From the NCBI GenBank assembly GCA_030141605.1, contig JAQGDQ010000084.1:419001-483000 (forward strand): a stretch of 64,000 nt of DNA, read 5' to 3'. Origin of the DNA: Tubiluchus corallicola (taxonomy: Eukaryota; Priapulida; Priapulimorpha; Priapulimorphida; Tubiluchidae). A program made the position numbers and the translations under genes. The notes under the pieces were generated by a model. It searched no databases. It was not told where the DNA came from and worked only from the letters and a program-made list of their open reading frames with translations. Shown here one piece after another: positions 12,001 through 21,968 of this stretch (positions are counted from its first letter, which is position 1; each line of letters begins with the position of its first letter).

Positions 12001-15000
12001 AGGCGCAGCCATTTTGACGATAAGTCATTTAAAACAAGTTTAGATAACACTGCGTAAAGTTTGAAAAATAATCAGAGCATTCGTATCGCCCATGTCACTA
12101 ACTAAATAAAATTTAAAATTACAGTATCTTGTGAATAAGATTAAAAATACGTTTTTGGTTAGTGAGTGGTGCACCCTGGAGGGCGAGTCTTTTACCAATT
12201 GGTGAAAACAATTTAAATAATTAATAATTTTCTTTTCTAGTTACACAAGTCTTTCAAGCAGGTAAGCGAAAAGCTAAGTAATATAACTTTGTATGGAAAG
12301 CTTTTTGGGACATAATTTAACATTTCCCTTTCTTCCCCTGATTTACGTTGTGAGTAGATGACGTCATGTAATGGCGCAATTGGAACAGTATTTTCTTGTC
12401 CTTTAAGTTATAATTAGTAAATGTAAAACAATTGTATACACGTTGACTTGATTCTTAAACAAATAATTAAGGGTCAGCACAGTAACACGGAATAATGCAC
12501 GACGCAAGCTAAGCATTAAAATTATTGTTACTAAAATTTATATAGAAAAACAAAATTTCCTCTGTTTTCCAAATGATTCTGCAAACAGAACAATGCCACA
12601 CATTAGAAAGCAGACGAAAATCTTGACTAGGTTTTACTAAAAGCAAAACAAACGCAAACATTTCTACAATTTTGTGCTGTAAGTAGTTTAGTAAACAATA
12701 TTCGTATCTAATAGCTACATAATGCAGCATGGAATGCAGTTCTAACAAAAGCAGTACATACTGGCCAAGTATAATGTAGAGAAAAAGACAAAAAGTTGTC
12801 TAATTGGCACAAATTTAAAGTTGTTAAAGGAAGACCGGACGATTGTTTAGACTCAATCCCATTTTAATTTATTGTCCAAAATATACATTTTCTTGCCTGC
12901 AATTATTTCTTATATTTGAATAATTAGCTTAGAAAGTTAATTAACGGTAACTGAACACAGCTATTGCTTATGTCAGAAACTAAACACAGTTTGTGCAATG
13001 GCAGGCGTCTTCCTTTGCGCGTCAAGCCTGTTTAATCACGATGTCGCAAAAATGGGCTGTATGTCATATGACGTCAGAAACTAACACTGCAGTTCATGAT
13101 CATGGTTATCATGGCACTGCCTTCTATTTGTCAGCCACGCGAATGTGACAAAAAGGCAACATTACCAATCTTAGTAGATTCGAAGATTTCCGTGCGCAGC
13201 TTTGAAAGTTTAACAAAATTTGAGTATCCGAGGTAATTATTATTTAAGCTAAGCTTTGATTTAAAATAAGCTACTGTAGTTTTCAATATTTTAGAGCATT
13301 CTTTATTCTGAACTCGTGTTTACACAATCATCCGGTTTTCCTTTAAAGGAAAGCTTCTTTGCAGAACGAATTTTGGAAAGCAAAAAAATCTAACGATAAC
13401 ATAGTTCAAAAGCTAACTACTTTAGTCACATTAACATTTATAAACTGCCACTATATGATAATGTCCAGAGAAATATTTGCTGTTTCTAAATTATCTTTTT
13501 TTCAGGATTTGCTTTTCTTGCATTCAGCAACAGCAAAAGAAGCTCTCACTAATGCAGTCAGAAAGACAGAAGACTGCCAAACGAGACAACCAAATAAGAT
13601 CTGAAAAGAAATCCCCAAAGACCATGCCGTTAATTAACAACTAAAAATAGCCAGTAGCATCTAATTAGGACTGGTACACACAACTATGCACCATGCAGAA
13701 AAACACAGTAAAAACTGGCAAAAGCACACGATCATTATTGATTCTGATGCAATGCCAGTCTAGCTATTCCTAGCCTGATGTCAAGTATTAATGTCAACTA
13801 GCTGGTTTAATCCCCTTACAAATGTTCTTGTTTAAATCTTGTGGTGAATACTCTGACATCATTACAGAGCATTTTCCCTGCACAGTGGGTTCATATTACC
13901 TAAGCATCTGACAAAAACCGCTGACAGAATAGGAAAAGCAGAATTGGCAATTTAAAGTAAAACTATAAACCCTCACTATAATATAAGCTTTTACAACTTA
14001 AGATCCTAGTCTCATTAGGAATATTCAATTTATTTTAACATAAACTTACTGTAAAACTTTCTTCTAATTATTCATCACTTCATTGTTAGCGGTATTAAAT
14101 TTGAAACTCCGCCATTTTTCCTTGCGCGAGACGAATGACGTAAAGAGTACAATCACGACGTCACCAAAGATCGTTAAACAAACAATGGTAACCAAAGACG
14201 CTTTCTGCACAACGCACATCATTCTCGCTCACTCGCGCTAAAGCCCAAAACATGACAATCTTTATGGCAACGCACACATTCAAAAAAGGTACATTATTTA
14301 ATTTATGCGTCTCTTTTGTTTAATAATAATTATGAATTCTTTGTGTAATCATAATAATGCATTAAAAAAAACTTCAGTGTCCCTTGGGGTTATATAGGCC
14401 TTTAAGGATTTGGCATTTTACAGAATCTGGTTTTCTGTGTATGCAATACATACAAGATGCTTAACTGATGAGGTTAACACACGCATTCGAAATTCACTAG
14501 AAAAAGGTACATTATTTAATTTGTAAGTCTCCTTTGTTTAATAATAATTATGAATTCTTTGTGTGGTCATAATAATGTGTTAAAAAAATTCAATGTCTGT
14601 TTGGATTATATAGGCCTTTAAGGATTAAGATAAGGGCAGGCAAAAGTAATTTATCTATTTCTGTCTGCTTCTTAGTGGCAACCGTAATAGAATGTTGACT
14701 TGCAGGAGCCTCATATGAAGATGATAGAAAAACTGCTTATGTAGATATACGTAGCATCGTTAAGTAATTAAGGCTTCTTTTTAAAAAGTGCTTGAATTTT
14801 TCAAATCTTGTCAACTCTCAAGAAGACCTATGAAAAGGTCAAGTTGAAATTGATGACCAGGTCTCAAGAAAATAACAAAAAAATGTTGCATTTTCAATTC
14901 AGAGAACCACAAATCTAAAACGATCCCAGTAAGGTGGCATTTCGCTGAAATGAAATAATTACTAAATCCCTTATGATTCTACTAAGTAATGCGGAGATCT

Positions 15001-17593
15001 TCTTCATCTTAATCAATGTCGAAATTAAACTGTCAGCTAAGCAAATCAATTGACAGCAATCATGGCAGTCAGTGATGCTGAGCTGCATAATTATGCCCCC
15101 CCCCCACAAGAATCCAAGTCATAAACTCTCCTACTGCGGCAGCAAAATCCATATTGATCAGCTCTTACAATAACAAAAGACCTGTTTTCTTTGCTCGAGC
15201 AAAGTTAAGTTTAACTCTTTACCTCTCTGTTCGAGGTCTTTGCCAAATCAACTCGAGTAACTACAACTTGAAATTTCGTGCGTGGAATATTTTATCTTGC
15301 ATCACAAAATAAATTGAAATTAATTAAATTATAATATAAGGCAGACAGCAGTTCTAATGTCTGAAAAACAGACTGTCGTATTTCCAAGCCAATACCCATT
15401 AGTCACTTATGGCTTTTCTTGTACCAACAAACACATGCCATAATAAAAATTTAGGATAGGTTAAAACAGCGCAGAGAAATAAAATAAAATTACGTTCAAG
15501 CAACCAATGGTCAATCTAACACCGGAAACAATGTATGGGGTAACAATTCACCACTTGAATGTTTTAACCCATCACCAATGCGTTGCTGCACATTAAGCAA
15601 GCCATTCACAATCATTCAAACTACTGGTAGAGTCTAAAGAGCACGATACAGCATTCACCAAGGTAGTAAAAGAAGAGAGATTAGTTCAGAGTGTTTCTCA
15701 CCACTGTTAAATACAAGTACAGGTGTATTGTAAAAAAAATTTGTAAAGGCTCCAATGAAGAGCATTACCCCAATAATTTTGGTAGGTATCTGCAGCCAAC
15801 GAATCGTCATCCGGCGAAATCCAATTGGGCATGAAAGCAAAGCAAAAATCATTTAATCAGACTTTGTTGGCATCCCTGAGGAAAAACGCACATTTCTGAA
15901 GTGCTTATAAACTATATTAAATAATATATATGAACTGGGTTCACTGGGGATTCGGTCGAACAGAAAGGATAATATTTTAAACATTATCAATACATGGTTT
16001 GCGAAATAAACTCCGTAGAAAACTGTGTTTGTTTGAAACGCAAAAATGGCAAGAGCTGTTTGCTCTTTGAACTTTATAAAAAACACGACTATAACAGTTA
16101 CCTGAAAGAAAGTCAAAAGTTGTAAGATTGAAAACCGGTATTTTTGCCACTGTGAACTAACTACCAGGAATCTACCCTGGCAAGCAATTTTGAAATGAAA
16201 CGGCGAGGAAAACGTAACTAAAAGGTCAACAAAATTGCAAACTTCTCCGACTTACAATCCCATGCAGTGCCTATGCGCAGAAGCACAAGTAAACACATAT
16301 CATCTGGTAATACCTGCAGAGGAACACCAGGACTAGGATGTAACTTATCAGTAATGGGACTAGAGACGAAATTTTATACAAAAATTATAGAAGTTTATCT
16401 GTCTCAAATAAAACCTGGCATTAACAGCAAAATGGTCCAACAACTTATAAACAACATTATATTAGAACAGTAAGGGTTCTATAATGATAAAAATCATCCG
16501 AAATGTCTTGCTGAGCCAATGTTGTTGGATTATTTTACCTGTGTTTCTAAAACACTTTTAGTTTCATAACTAATATGACTTGCTTAATAAAAAAATTTGC
16601 TTTTATCATCAAACTAAAGACCTGAGGGTCTCAAAGCATATCAGCAAACTGAACAAATTGTTTTTCAGTTATAAATCTAAAACATCAAGCAATATATCAC
16701 ATTATTTATAATATGTGTGCTTGCCTAGCAAAATCGTCTATAAGTCGGCAATTAAGTTTTCCTAGTTATTCACATATCACTGAATCTCCATTTCATGAGG
16801 ATCATTTTGATATCAAGTTCATCACTCTTTGTTATTTTCTAAGCTGAGATAATCCACGTTGAAGTTGAGGTGCAGGCTACACACTGAAAAACATAATCTT
16901 GAGAAAAATGCTGTTAAAGTCAGCCATTGTTTTTTGTCGAGTTTCTACAAAACACTTAACAACCCGTACGAATGTTGATTGCTACGGACTTTGCAAGAAC
17001 ACATTGATGTTATTCTTAAATCCAGTAGGTGGCTCTTCCTGAAGAAGATCTGGGCTTGGCAACAGAAAAAACCCAAAGCAAAATGAATGCTTCCACGTAC
17101 TACTATAGGAGTTTGAAAATATACGTTTTTCACAATTGCAGTACTAGTTCCTAGCACGAAAAACAGGTGTAGGTATTAAAATCTGATTTTTAGTATTTTT
17201 TGAACATTTTTTTGATAGTTTGATGTTAGAATATAAAAGTCCAATATAAAAAACAAAAAATTGATATTTGACCAAGTTTTTGGTGTTTTCTACTTTCACA
17301 ACATCACAACTCAGCTTTAATTATGGCGACATATGGACGGTTTTGGTTTGCAAGCACACCTTTATAAGCAATCGAATTTAGCAATAAAAAGTGAAGTTAC
17401 AATTACCGTAACCTTTTGTTCCATCGTTACTAGATGTCGGGCTGATCAATTCTACACTTGCAGCATCAGGAGGAACGCCTGCAGGTGATGTGGCACCGTA
17501 CCCAGGCCCAGATTCCCCCTGGGCATCTGCGTCATTGTGGTCAGTTGAAGCTTTTGTCACAACAAACCGAATTCCTTCGGGACCCGCGGACAT
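6009..17593 (-). CDS. Probable K-Cl cotransporter (SLC12A4-7-like), N-terminal exons only
   Basis: Two minus-strand exons join in phase: 17593-17407 (start ATG, 62 codons plus one base) and 6094-6009 (86 bases, ends phase 0), giving 91 residues. The start MSAGPEGIRFVVTKA resembles the FTVTKV-type start of vertebrate K-Cl cotransporters; the middle is a polar Asp/Gly/Ser/Pro-rich cytosolic tail (GYGATSPAGVPPDAASVEL); the second exon ends GGEKHLYLYQ, like the NLALFEE or NLYLYEE box that precedes the first membrane domain in this family. Splice sites are acceptor TTGTGCAG, donors G/GTAATT and CAG/GTACCT. An acceptor-like TTTTTTTCAG lies about 25 bp before the ATG, so a 5' UTR exon is likely. The transporter core is not in the window and should lie to the left. 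The family call rests on the two short motifs; the exon structure is firmer than the name. Confidence 0.45.
6550..7285 (+). mobile_element. Penelope-like element remnant with GIY-YIG endonuclease domain, copy 1
   Basis: The plus-strand frame from 6570 to 6869 contains SGVIYRFQCNSCDAAYHGKT followed by an R...R..EH pattern, the layout of the GIY-YIG nuclease at the C-terminus of Penelope-like elements, including a Cys-X2-Cys pair before the nuclease tyrosine. After 6869 the homology continues with stops (LTLFSNT near 7000). The non-coding tail holds two diverged copies of a CTGTATCAATTTCTTT segment (7019 and 7096). A second, inverted copy lies at about 52800-53395. No reverse-transcriptase part remains, so this is a 3' fragment. 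Confidence 0.75.
7286..8000. other. AT-rich non-coding stretch
   Basis: No supported gene. A segment near 7915-7935 (AAATTCAATTCAACTTTCC) resembles the short AATTC/AATTG-repeat tails seen at 24780, 25490 and 35690, which look like retroelement 3' ends. Confidence 0.4.
8003..8335. repeat. Polypurine GA/GGGA tract, over 300 bp
   Basis: An almost pure purine strand (GAGAGA, GGGAGA, GGGGGAG units) with only occasional pyrimidines. The open frames across it (Arg/Glu/Gly-rich on plus, Ser/Leu/Pro-rich on minus) are composition artefacts. A long polypurine run can form triplex DNA. It lies inside the large intron of the probable cotransporter gene. Confidence 0.95.
8433..8968 (+). repeat. Dispersed repeat D, copy 1
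   Basis: Starts TTAACTCCTTCAGGACCC and runs about 535 bp. A close direct copy is at 28074-28617; shared blocks include AATAGTGTGTACGATCA and GACTAAGCTACTCAATA. Non-coding. The TTAA at the left edge and the TTAA-bounded right end seen in copy 2 suggest a MITE with TTAA target sites. Confidence 0.8.
8969..10160. other. Non-coding intron sequence
   Basis: No supported exon on either strand. Nothing beyond AT-rich sequence with isolated short open frames. Confidence 0.45.
10160..10445. repeat. Compound microsatellite (TA)n / (GT)n
   Basis: Several blocks of TATATA (10164-10226, 10293-10306, 10368-10381, 10418-10441) with an internal GTGTGTGCGTGTGTG run at 10306-10334. Open frames over it are Tyr/Ile-rich artefacts. 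Confidence 0.95.
11030..11350 (+). mobile_element. MITE family C-like fragment
   Basis: Starts TTAAAGGAAGACAGGATGAT, nearly the same as the terminus of the element at 12824. The body (GTGTATTGTGCTAAAACTAG and an AAATTCAAATTTCAAATTT end) is repeated in inverted orientation at about 33400-33712. Non-coding. Confidence 0.7.
11851..12330 (+). repeat. Dispersed repeat E, copy 1
   Basis: Shares AAAGCACAAGAAAACCC..., a TTGACGATAAGTCATTT core and the tail TTTTCTTTTCTAGTTACA with 38150-38640, and more weakly with 40100-40540. All three are in the same orientation, about 480 bp, non-coding. Confidence 0.8.
12824..13346 (+). mobile_element. MITE family C, complete copy with TTAA ends
   Basis: Left end TTAAAGGAAGACCGGACGAT; the right end is its inverted form (ATCATCCGGTTTTCCTTTAA). 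The inverted repeats run about 28 bp and both are bounded by TTAA, the target used by piggyBac-type transposases. About 520 bp, no coding capacity. Part of the left end recurs inverted at about 48030-48152. Confidence 0.8.
13347..14282. other. Non-coding intron sequence
   Basis: No supported exon. The only longer open frame (13359-13604, plus) has no family resemblance and no convincing splice context. Confidence 0.4.
14283..14628. repeat. Direct duplication of a ~130-bp block
   Basis: 14283-14411 and 14501-14628 both run from AAAAAGGTACATTATTTAAT through TAATAATTATGAATTCTTTG to TATATAGGCCTTTAAGGATT, separated by about 90 bp of unrelated sequence. The copies differ at scattered positions only. 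Confidence 0.88.
14629..16714. other. Mostly non-coding; possible decayed membrane-protein reading frame on minus strand
   Basis: No firm gene. On the minus strand 16116-15655 is one frame of about 154 codons broken by a single TAA at 15853-15855. Both halves are hydrophobic (VTVIVVFFIKF; IIGVMLFIGAF) and the first half has a YILFNIVYKHFRNV stretch vaguely like the end of a seventh membrane helix. Read conservatively this is AT-rich intron; the similarity is weak. A C-run lies at 15099-15107. Confidence 0.2.
16715..17359 (+). mobile_element. MITE family A, copy 1 (long TIR, GTGTGCTTGC)
   Basis: Left end GTGTGCTTGCCTAGCAAAAT continues into CGTCTATAAGTCGGCAATT; the right end, inverted, reads GTGTGCTTGCAAACCAAAAC then CGTCCATATGTCGCCAT. 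The inverted repeats therefore match over about 35 bp. Body about 645 bp, no coding capacity. The right end stops 47 bp from the 17407 donor of the cotransporter exon. Other copies: 39084-39892, 46582-47333, 51152-51397. Confidence 0.9.
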
Positions 17594-17709
17594 GATGATG
17601 CATTCAGCAGTTTTAATACTGAAAAAAAGAAAAGAAAATTAAGAAGAATTTTCCTGGGCATGTGTTCCAGACAGTATTACTCTGAGAAATCAGTTTTTTG
17701 ATGTTATAA

Positions 17710-18171
17710 CAGGGCTGTTGAGTTGGAGTCAGAGTCATGGAGTCAGACTCGTGGACTCAGAGTCATGGAGTCGGCAGTAAATTTATTGCTAAAGGAGTCA
17801 GAGTTGTTAAAACTTAGGGTTTTGTAGTCGGTGTCGGGACTCAGGAATACACTTATTGTTAAAGGAGTGTTGGAGTCGATAAAAAAATATCGAACTCAAA
17901 CTCGATTTACTTTTAAGTTTTAATGCATTTATGCATAATGTCCCACTTTGGGATGCTGTCATATTGGTGCAGCTAGACTGTTTTTCAAGCATAAGAAGTA
18001 GTGATGAAATGCCACCGTAGCTAAATATTGAGAGTACTACAAACTATTGCTTAAAGGCAGGTGTCGGAGTTGGGGCTCCAAAAATTTTAGGAGTCGAAGC
18101 CAAAGTCGGATCTAAAATTTCAGCAGTCAGACTCGGAGTTAGGAGCTTAATGTACCGACTCCACAGCCCTG
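17710..18171. mobile_element. hAT-type MITE with 8-bp target duplication
   Basis: Starts CAGGGCTGTTGAGTTGGAGT and ends CCGACTCCACAGCCCTG, which are inverted copies. Flanks are TGTTATAA (17702-17709) and TGTTATAG (18172-18179), an 8-bp target duplication with one change, as expected for hAT transposases. The interior repeats GGAGTC/GACTC words many times. 462 bp, no transposase. Confidence 0.9.
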
Positions 18172-18179
18172 TGTTATAG

Positions 18180-20700
18180 TACTTAGTGAAGAAGCAAACT
18201 CATCATTAGAAATTTATCAAGCGAAGCAGCAATGTGCCAAACTAAACCGAGAACCGAATGTTTTGCATTTGGTTCAAACAGAATCGAACCGAATATATGC
18301 AATGTCAATTTTTCCACAACTGTATTACATATCATTTTATTATTACAACCAGTTTAACAGTTGACAGTTAGTCACTTGTATCTGAGATTTAGTGTTAAAC
18401 TAAGACATTAGAATGCTGTTACTGAAATGAAAACTTTAAGTCAGGAACACAGGTTTGTACAGAGAAAATCCGCAATTGCTACATTTTTACGCAACAATGG
18501 GTAAAATCTTTCACGCAAAACTAAAATTGCAGTTCATAACGTTTGCGTGATGTGCTAAGTTATTTGCGAAAGTTGTCGCCTTTTGGTAGAGACAAAGCTG
18601 ACGACAAGCAAAAAATCGTTAACTTAACAAACATTAAAACTTTAATTGTTGCCAATTTTTGCTAAAAAATAACATATATGTAATGGTAGAATGAGTTTAT
18701 TTGCTAGATAATTACAAAAGAGACAGTGAGTTGAAATTAGACGATGAGCACCATTTCAATACTACTTTGGCAAAAAGACCTAAATCAACCCATATCAAAT
18801 ATATGATATGTATTCGGAAACAAATATTCATCTCATACTCCAGCCAAACTTCCTCTCTACTTATCATTTTACTTAATTATTTTAACTACATTTATGGTTC
18901 TTAATTTTATGCATTTTCCTCACATTTGCTGTTACAGAATCTTGTCAGCAAGCCAACATATAAATAAATGATCAGCGTAGAAATCATGTTTATCCAGCGA
19001 TTCTCCTGGCTATCCTCAAGACCAGAAATATCAGTGACCTTAAGAATTGTAAACATACTACCAAAAGTTTATAAAGGAATCTCCATTACACTAAGCGCCT
19101 CTTAATAGACTCACTTTGGCATGGAAGTGTTGTGACCCAATTAACTGGCTGAGTCGATTAGCCGAAGGGCGCAACCTATTACTACTACAGAAGTATGAGC
19201 CATAACTCATCGCCTTAGTATGCATTGCAAAAGCTTTAATGAATTTTAGAACAAATTAAGGTCAAAATTCATGTGAGCAATTATTTAGGAATACTAATTT
19301 ATATAAGTGAATTAATAAAAATATGGAAATACAAAAATCGCAAGTGATTAAATGTTTAGCTTCCAAAAACGAGGTTAATTGCAATTTGCAACAGACAAGT
19401 GGGTGACACATTCAAAGCAAATCCACTAAGCCAACATATCAACGTGTATGATAAACATACTGTACCTGCTTATAAATAAAGCTGTACTTAACGTGACTGT
19501 TTCTACGTATATTATAGTGCACAGAATCGATGTAAAGATCACATAAAAGTAGTCAATTACATTTGAGTCAATTATCGACAGTTTTTACACACATTTGAAT
19601 AGGAGCAGCTCATTCCAGGTGTTTTCGAGTCAATTAAGCGACTGAGTTTATTAACTGTGAGTCTAATAAATGGCTTCTACTGCACTTATACTGATTACCG
19701 AATTAAAAGAATTAAGTTGCTCCTTCAAACTAGTTTAATAGCTGTAATTTCTGAACTACTCAATATCATTCCTCATAACTGAGGTGTTTGCATTTTACAT
19801 TTTGCAAAAGTCAATCACTACCCATTCAGTGCAGACTTACTTTGCAATGTAGGCCCATTTATAATAACAATTGCAGTAAAGTAAAATAAAGAAATAAAAA
19901 CAAAATAGATAAACAATAAAAACAATAAAATTCATGTTACTGTACAGATTTTATTTTCTTAAACAAAACACAATCTGAATAAGACACATTTCATTTATGC
20001 AACTTTAATAATGGTTCAAAAGCTTAAAATATCAAAGAAAATGACTTTCAAAGTTTCCAAAGAACATACCCCTAATTGCCTCCAAACTCTTGTATTACTG
20101 CTCCAAATTTCACTGTTTCTGCTATTTGAACAATATGTAACGGCGGATATGTAACGATGAATATTTAAAACAATCATCAATAAACTTAAACTTACTTGTA
20201 GATTCAGATTGTAGCTCTGGTAAATAATGTAAACTTTCCAACTTAATTACGTAACTTCGATCTTAGCTTTCTAAAGTAAATAACGGTTGAAAAGTTCATT
20301 AGCGCTATGTCTTTTTTGTTTTTTATGCTGTACAAGAAGGCAAAAGTTGAACGTAATTATATAATTTATTCCACAGAATCCATACTAAATTACAAAATTG
20401 AATTTAACTCCTTGCAGAACTTACCAAAACAGTACTATAACACTGAACAACTGCAAAATTTGCACCTTCTAAATCTTCTTTAAGTTTTTAAAATCATAAA
20501 CTTAAAAACCGAAACGTTTTGTGTCAGTGCCAAGTTAGTAAATGTCAGTGAACCACCGTATGCAATTAGCCAATCTTGACTCGGTTAGTTCGATTCAGTT
20601 CAGTTCAGTGCCTAAACCTTTTTGTCAAAGACTGTTACTCGCCTGAAAGGAAAAAAAAGAAAAAAAATTTAAATCAAGCTCTTCCAATCTCACAACGACT
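18180..20700. other. Intergenic, AT-rich; one degenerate repeat G
   Basis: No supported gene. About 19500-19690 is a weak copy of repeat G (GTCAATTATCGACAGTTTTT and AGGAGCAGCTC blocks), better preserved at 27460, 34268 and 52183. Confidence 0.45.
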
Positions 20701-20704
20701 CCTG

Positions 20705-21200
20705 AATATGTCAACATTTTGAAACAGTCACCAACTCACACACTCCTTATTTGAGACACCTTCGCAAATAACATTTCCTCTCTCTCATTTTCATAAAAAT
20801 GCAACATAACGAAATGTTCCAAAGTCTCTGGTTCCAATCCACATCTGCAAATTCTCTCCTGTTCATCCAGCTTCCATCTAAACACTGGATTACCATTTAT
20901 TTCCAAAGCTCCAATTCGTGCTTTTACCAATAACTCAGTATTGTACATAATCATTCATCCAACTTTCAAAGAAAGGTCTTGCCTTGTTACACACGTATCT
21001 CCCAGCCATTGAACAATTTTCAAGTTTGTTTTGCCACAGTTGTAAACCTTTCTCTCACACATGACATCATTCCAAATTTCACTCAGATTTATTGCAGTTT
21101 CTCTAAACCATCATAAATCACTTCATCTAATGCCAAAAACCTCTAAACCAAATTTATCTGATCGAAAAACTTATTAATTTTCTCACCCACTTAAATCGCA
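20705..21200 (-). mobile_element. LINE C-terminal fragment
   Basis: The minus frame 20954-20736 reads ELLVKARIGALEINGNPVFR then a RICRCGLEPETLEHF segment. This cysteine-histidine box after a KAR.G....N. block is typical of the C-terminus of non-LTR retrotransposon ORF2. Upstream on the same strand similarity continues with stops to about 21200. Inactive. Confidence 0.7.
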
Positions 21201-21499
21201 TCCTGTCAAGCACTGCAAATGTTATTACCTTTAAGCCAATCTATTATTATCCATAAAAATAATTCTGTGTAAATACTCTAACTCTGCTTTAGTCTAGCTT
21301 CCTTTAGCATAAAGGAAGAAAATCCACTTCACCTATTATTGCTGCACCGTTACATATATCCATTTGCCTTCCATATCCATCTATCAAATTTAACCTGCAT
21401 GCTACAATAAAAGTTCACCTTCTTTTGACAAAAAATTCTTCAAACACAGACACAGCCAAACATTACAATTACAGTCATCCAACCAGTTCTTCCTACTTT

Positions 21500-21650
21500 G
21501 TACTTCCTACTTCCAGAACCAATGTTGGTAAACATTTATTTCCCCTAATGGCCCTATAACTTGGAATAAATTACCTAAATACATTAAAACCTCTGTGTCA
21601 ATTCATAAACTAAAGAAAAATGTAAATCACACATATTTGCCACATATTCC
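21500..21650 (+). mobile_element. LINE 3' tail fragment
   Basis: Reading across frames gives a WNKLPKYIKTSVSIHKLK-like stretch, the LWN.LP....S...FK box at the end of CR1/L2-like ORF2. Short and frameshifted. Confidence 0.45.
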
Positions 21651-21866
21651 GAATGATCAGTGATCACTTTGAATGTGTGGATGTATAATGTATATATCAA
21701 TATGCCTCTTTTTATTTCATTCTTATTTTGGCTATATTTATGCTTTAGAAATATTATCATGACTTAATCGTCATCATAACATCATCATACTAACACGTGT
21801 CATTCATGTATTCCTCACCAACATGCTGAATTTCCACCTTTTGCACCTTGTCCTCATTCTAGAAGA

Positions 21867-21867
<1 letters not shown>

Positions 21868-21958
<91 letters not shown>

Positions 21959-21968
21959 GCGTGTGTGA
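21868..21968. repeat. (GT)n microsatellite
   Basis: About 100 bp of nearly pure GT repeats with two GTGC interruptions near the right end. The His/Thr repeat frame on the minus strand is an artefact. Confidence 0.97.
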
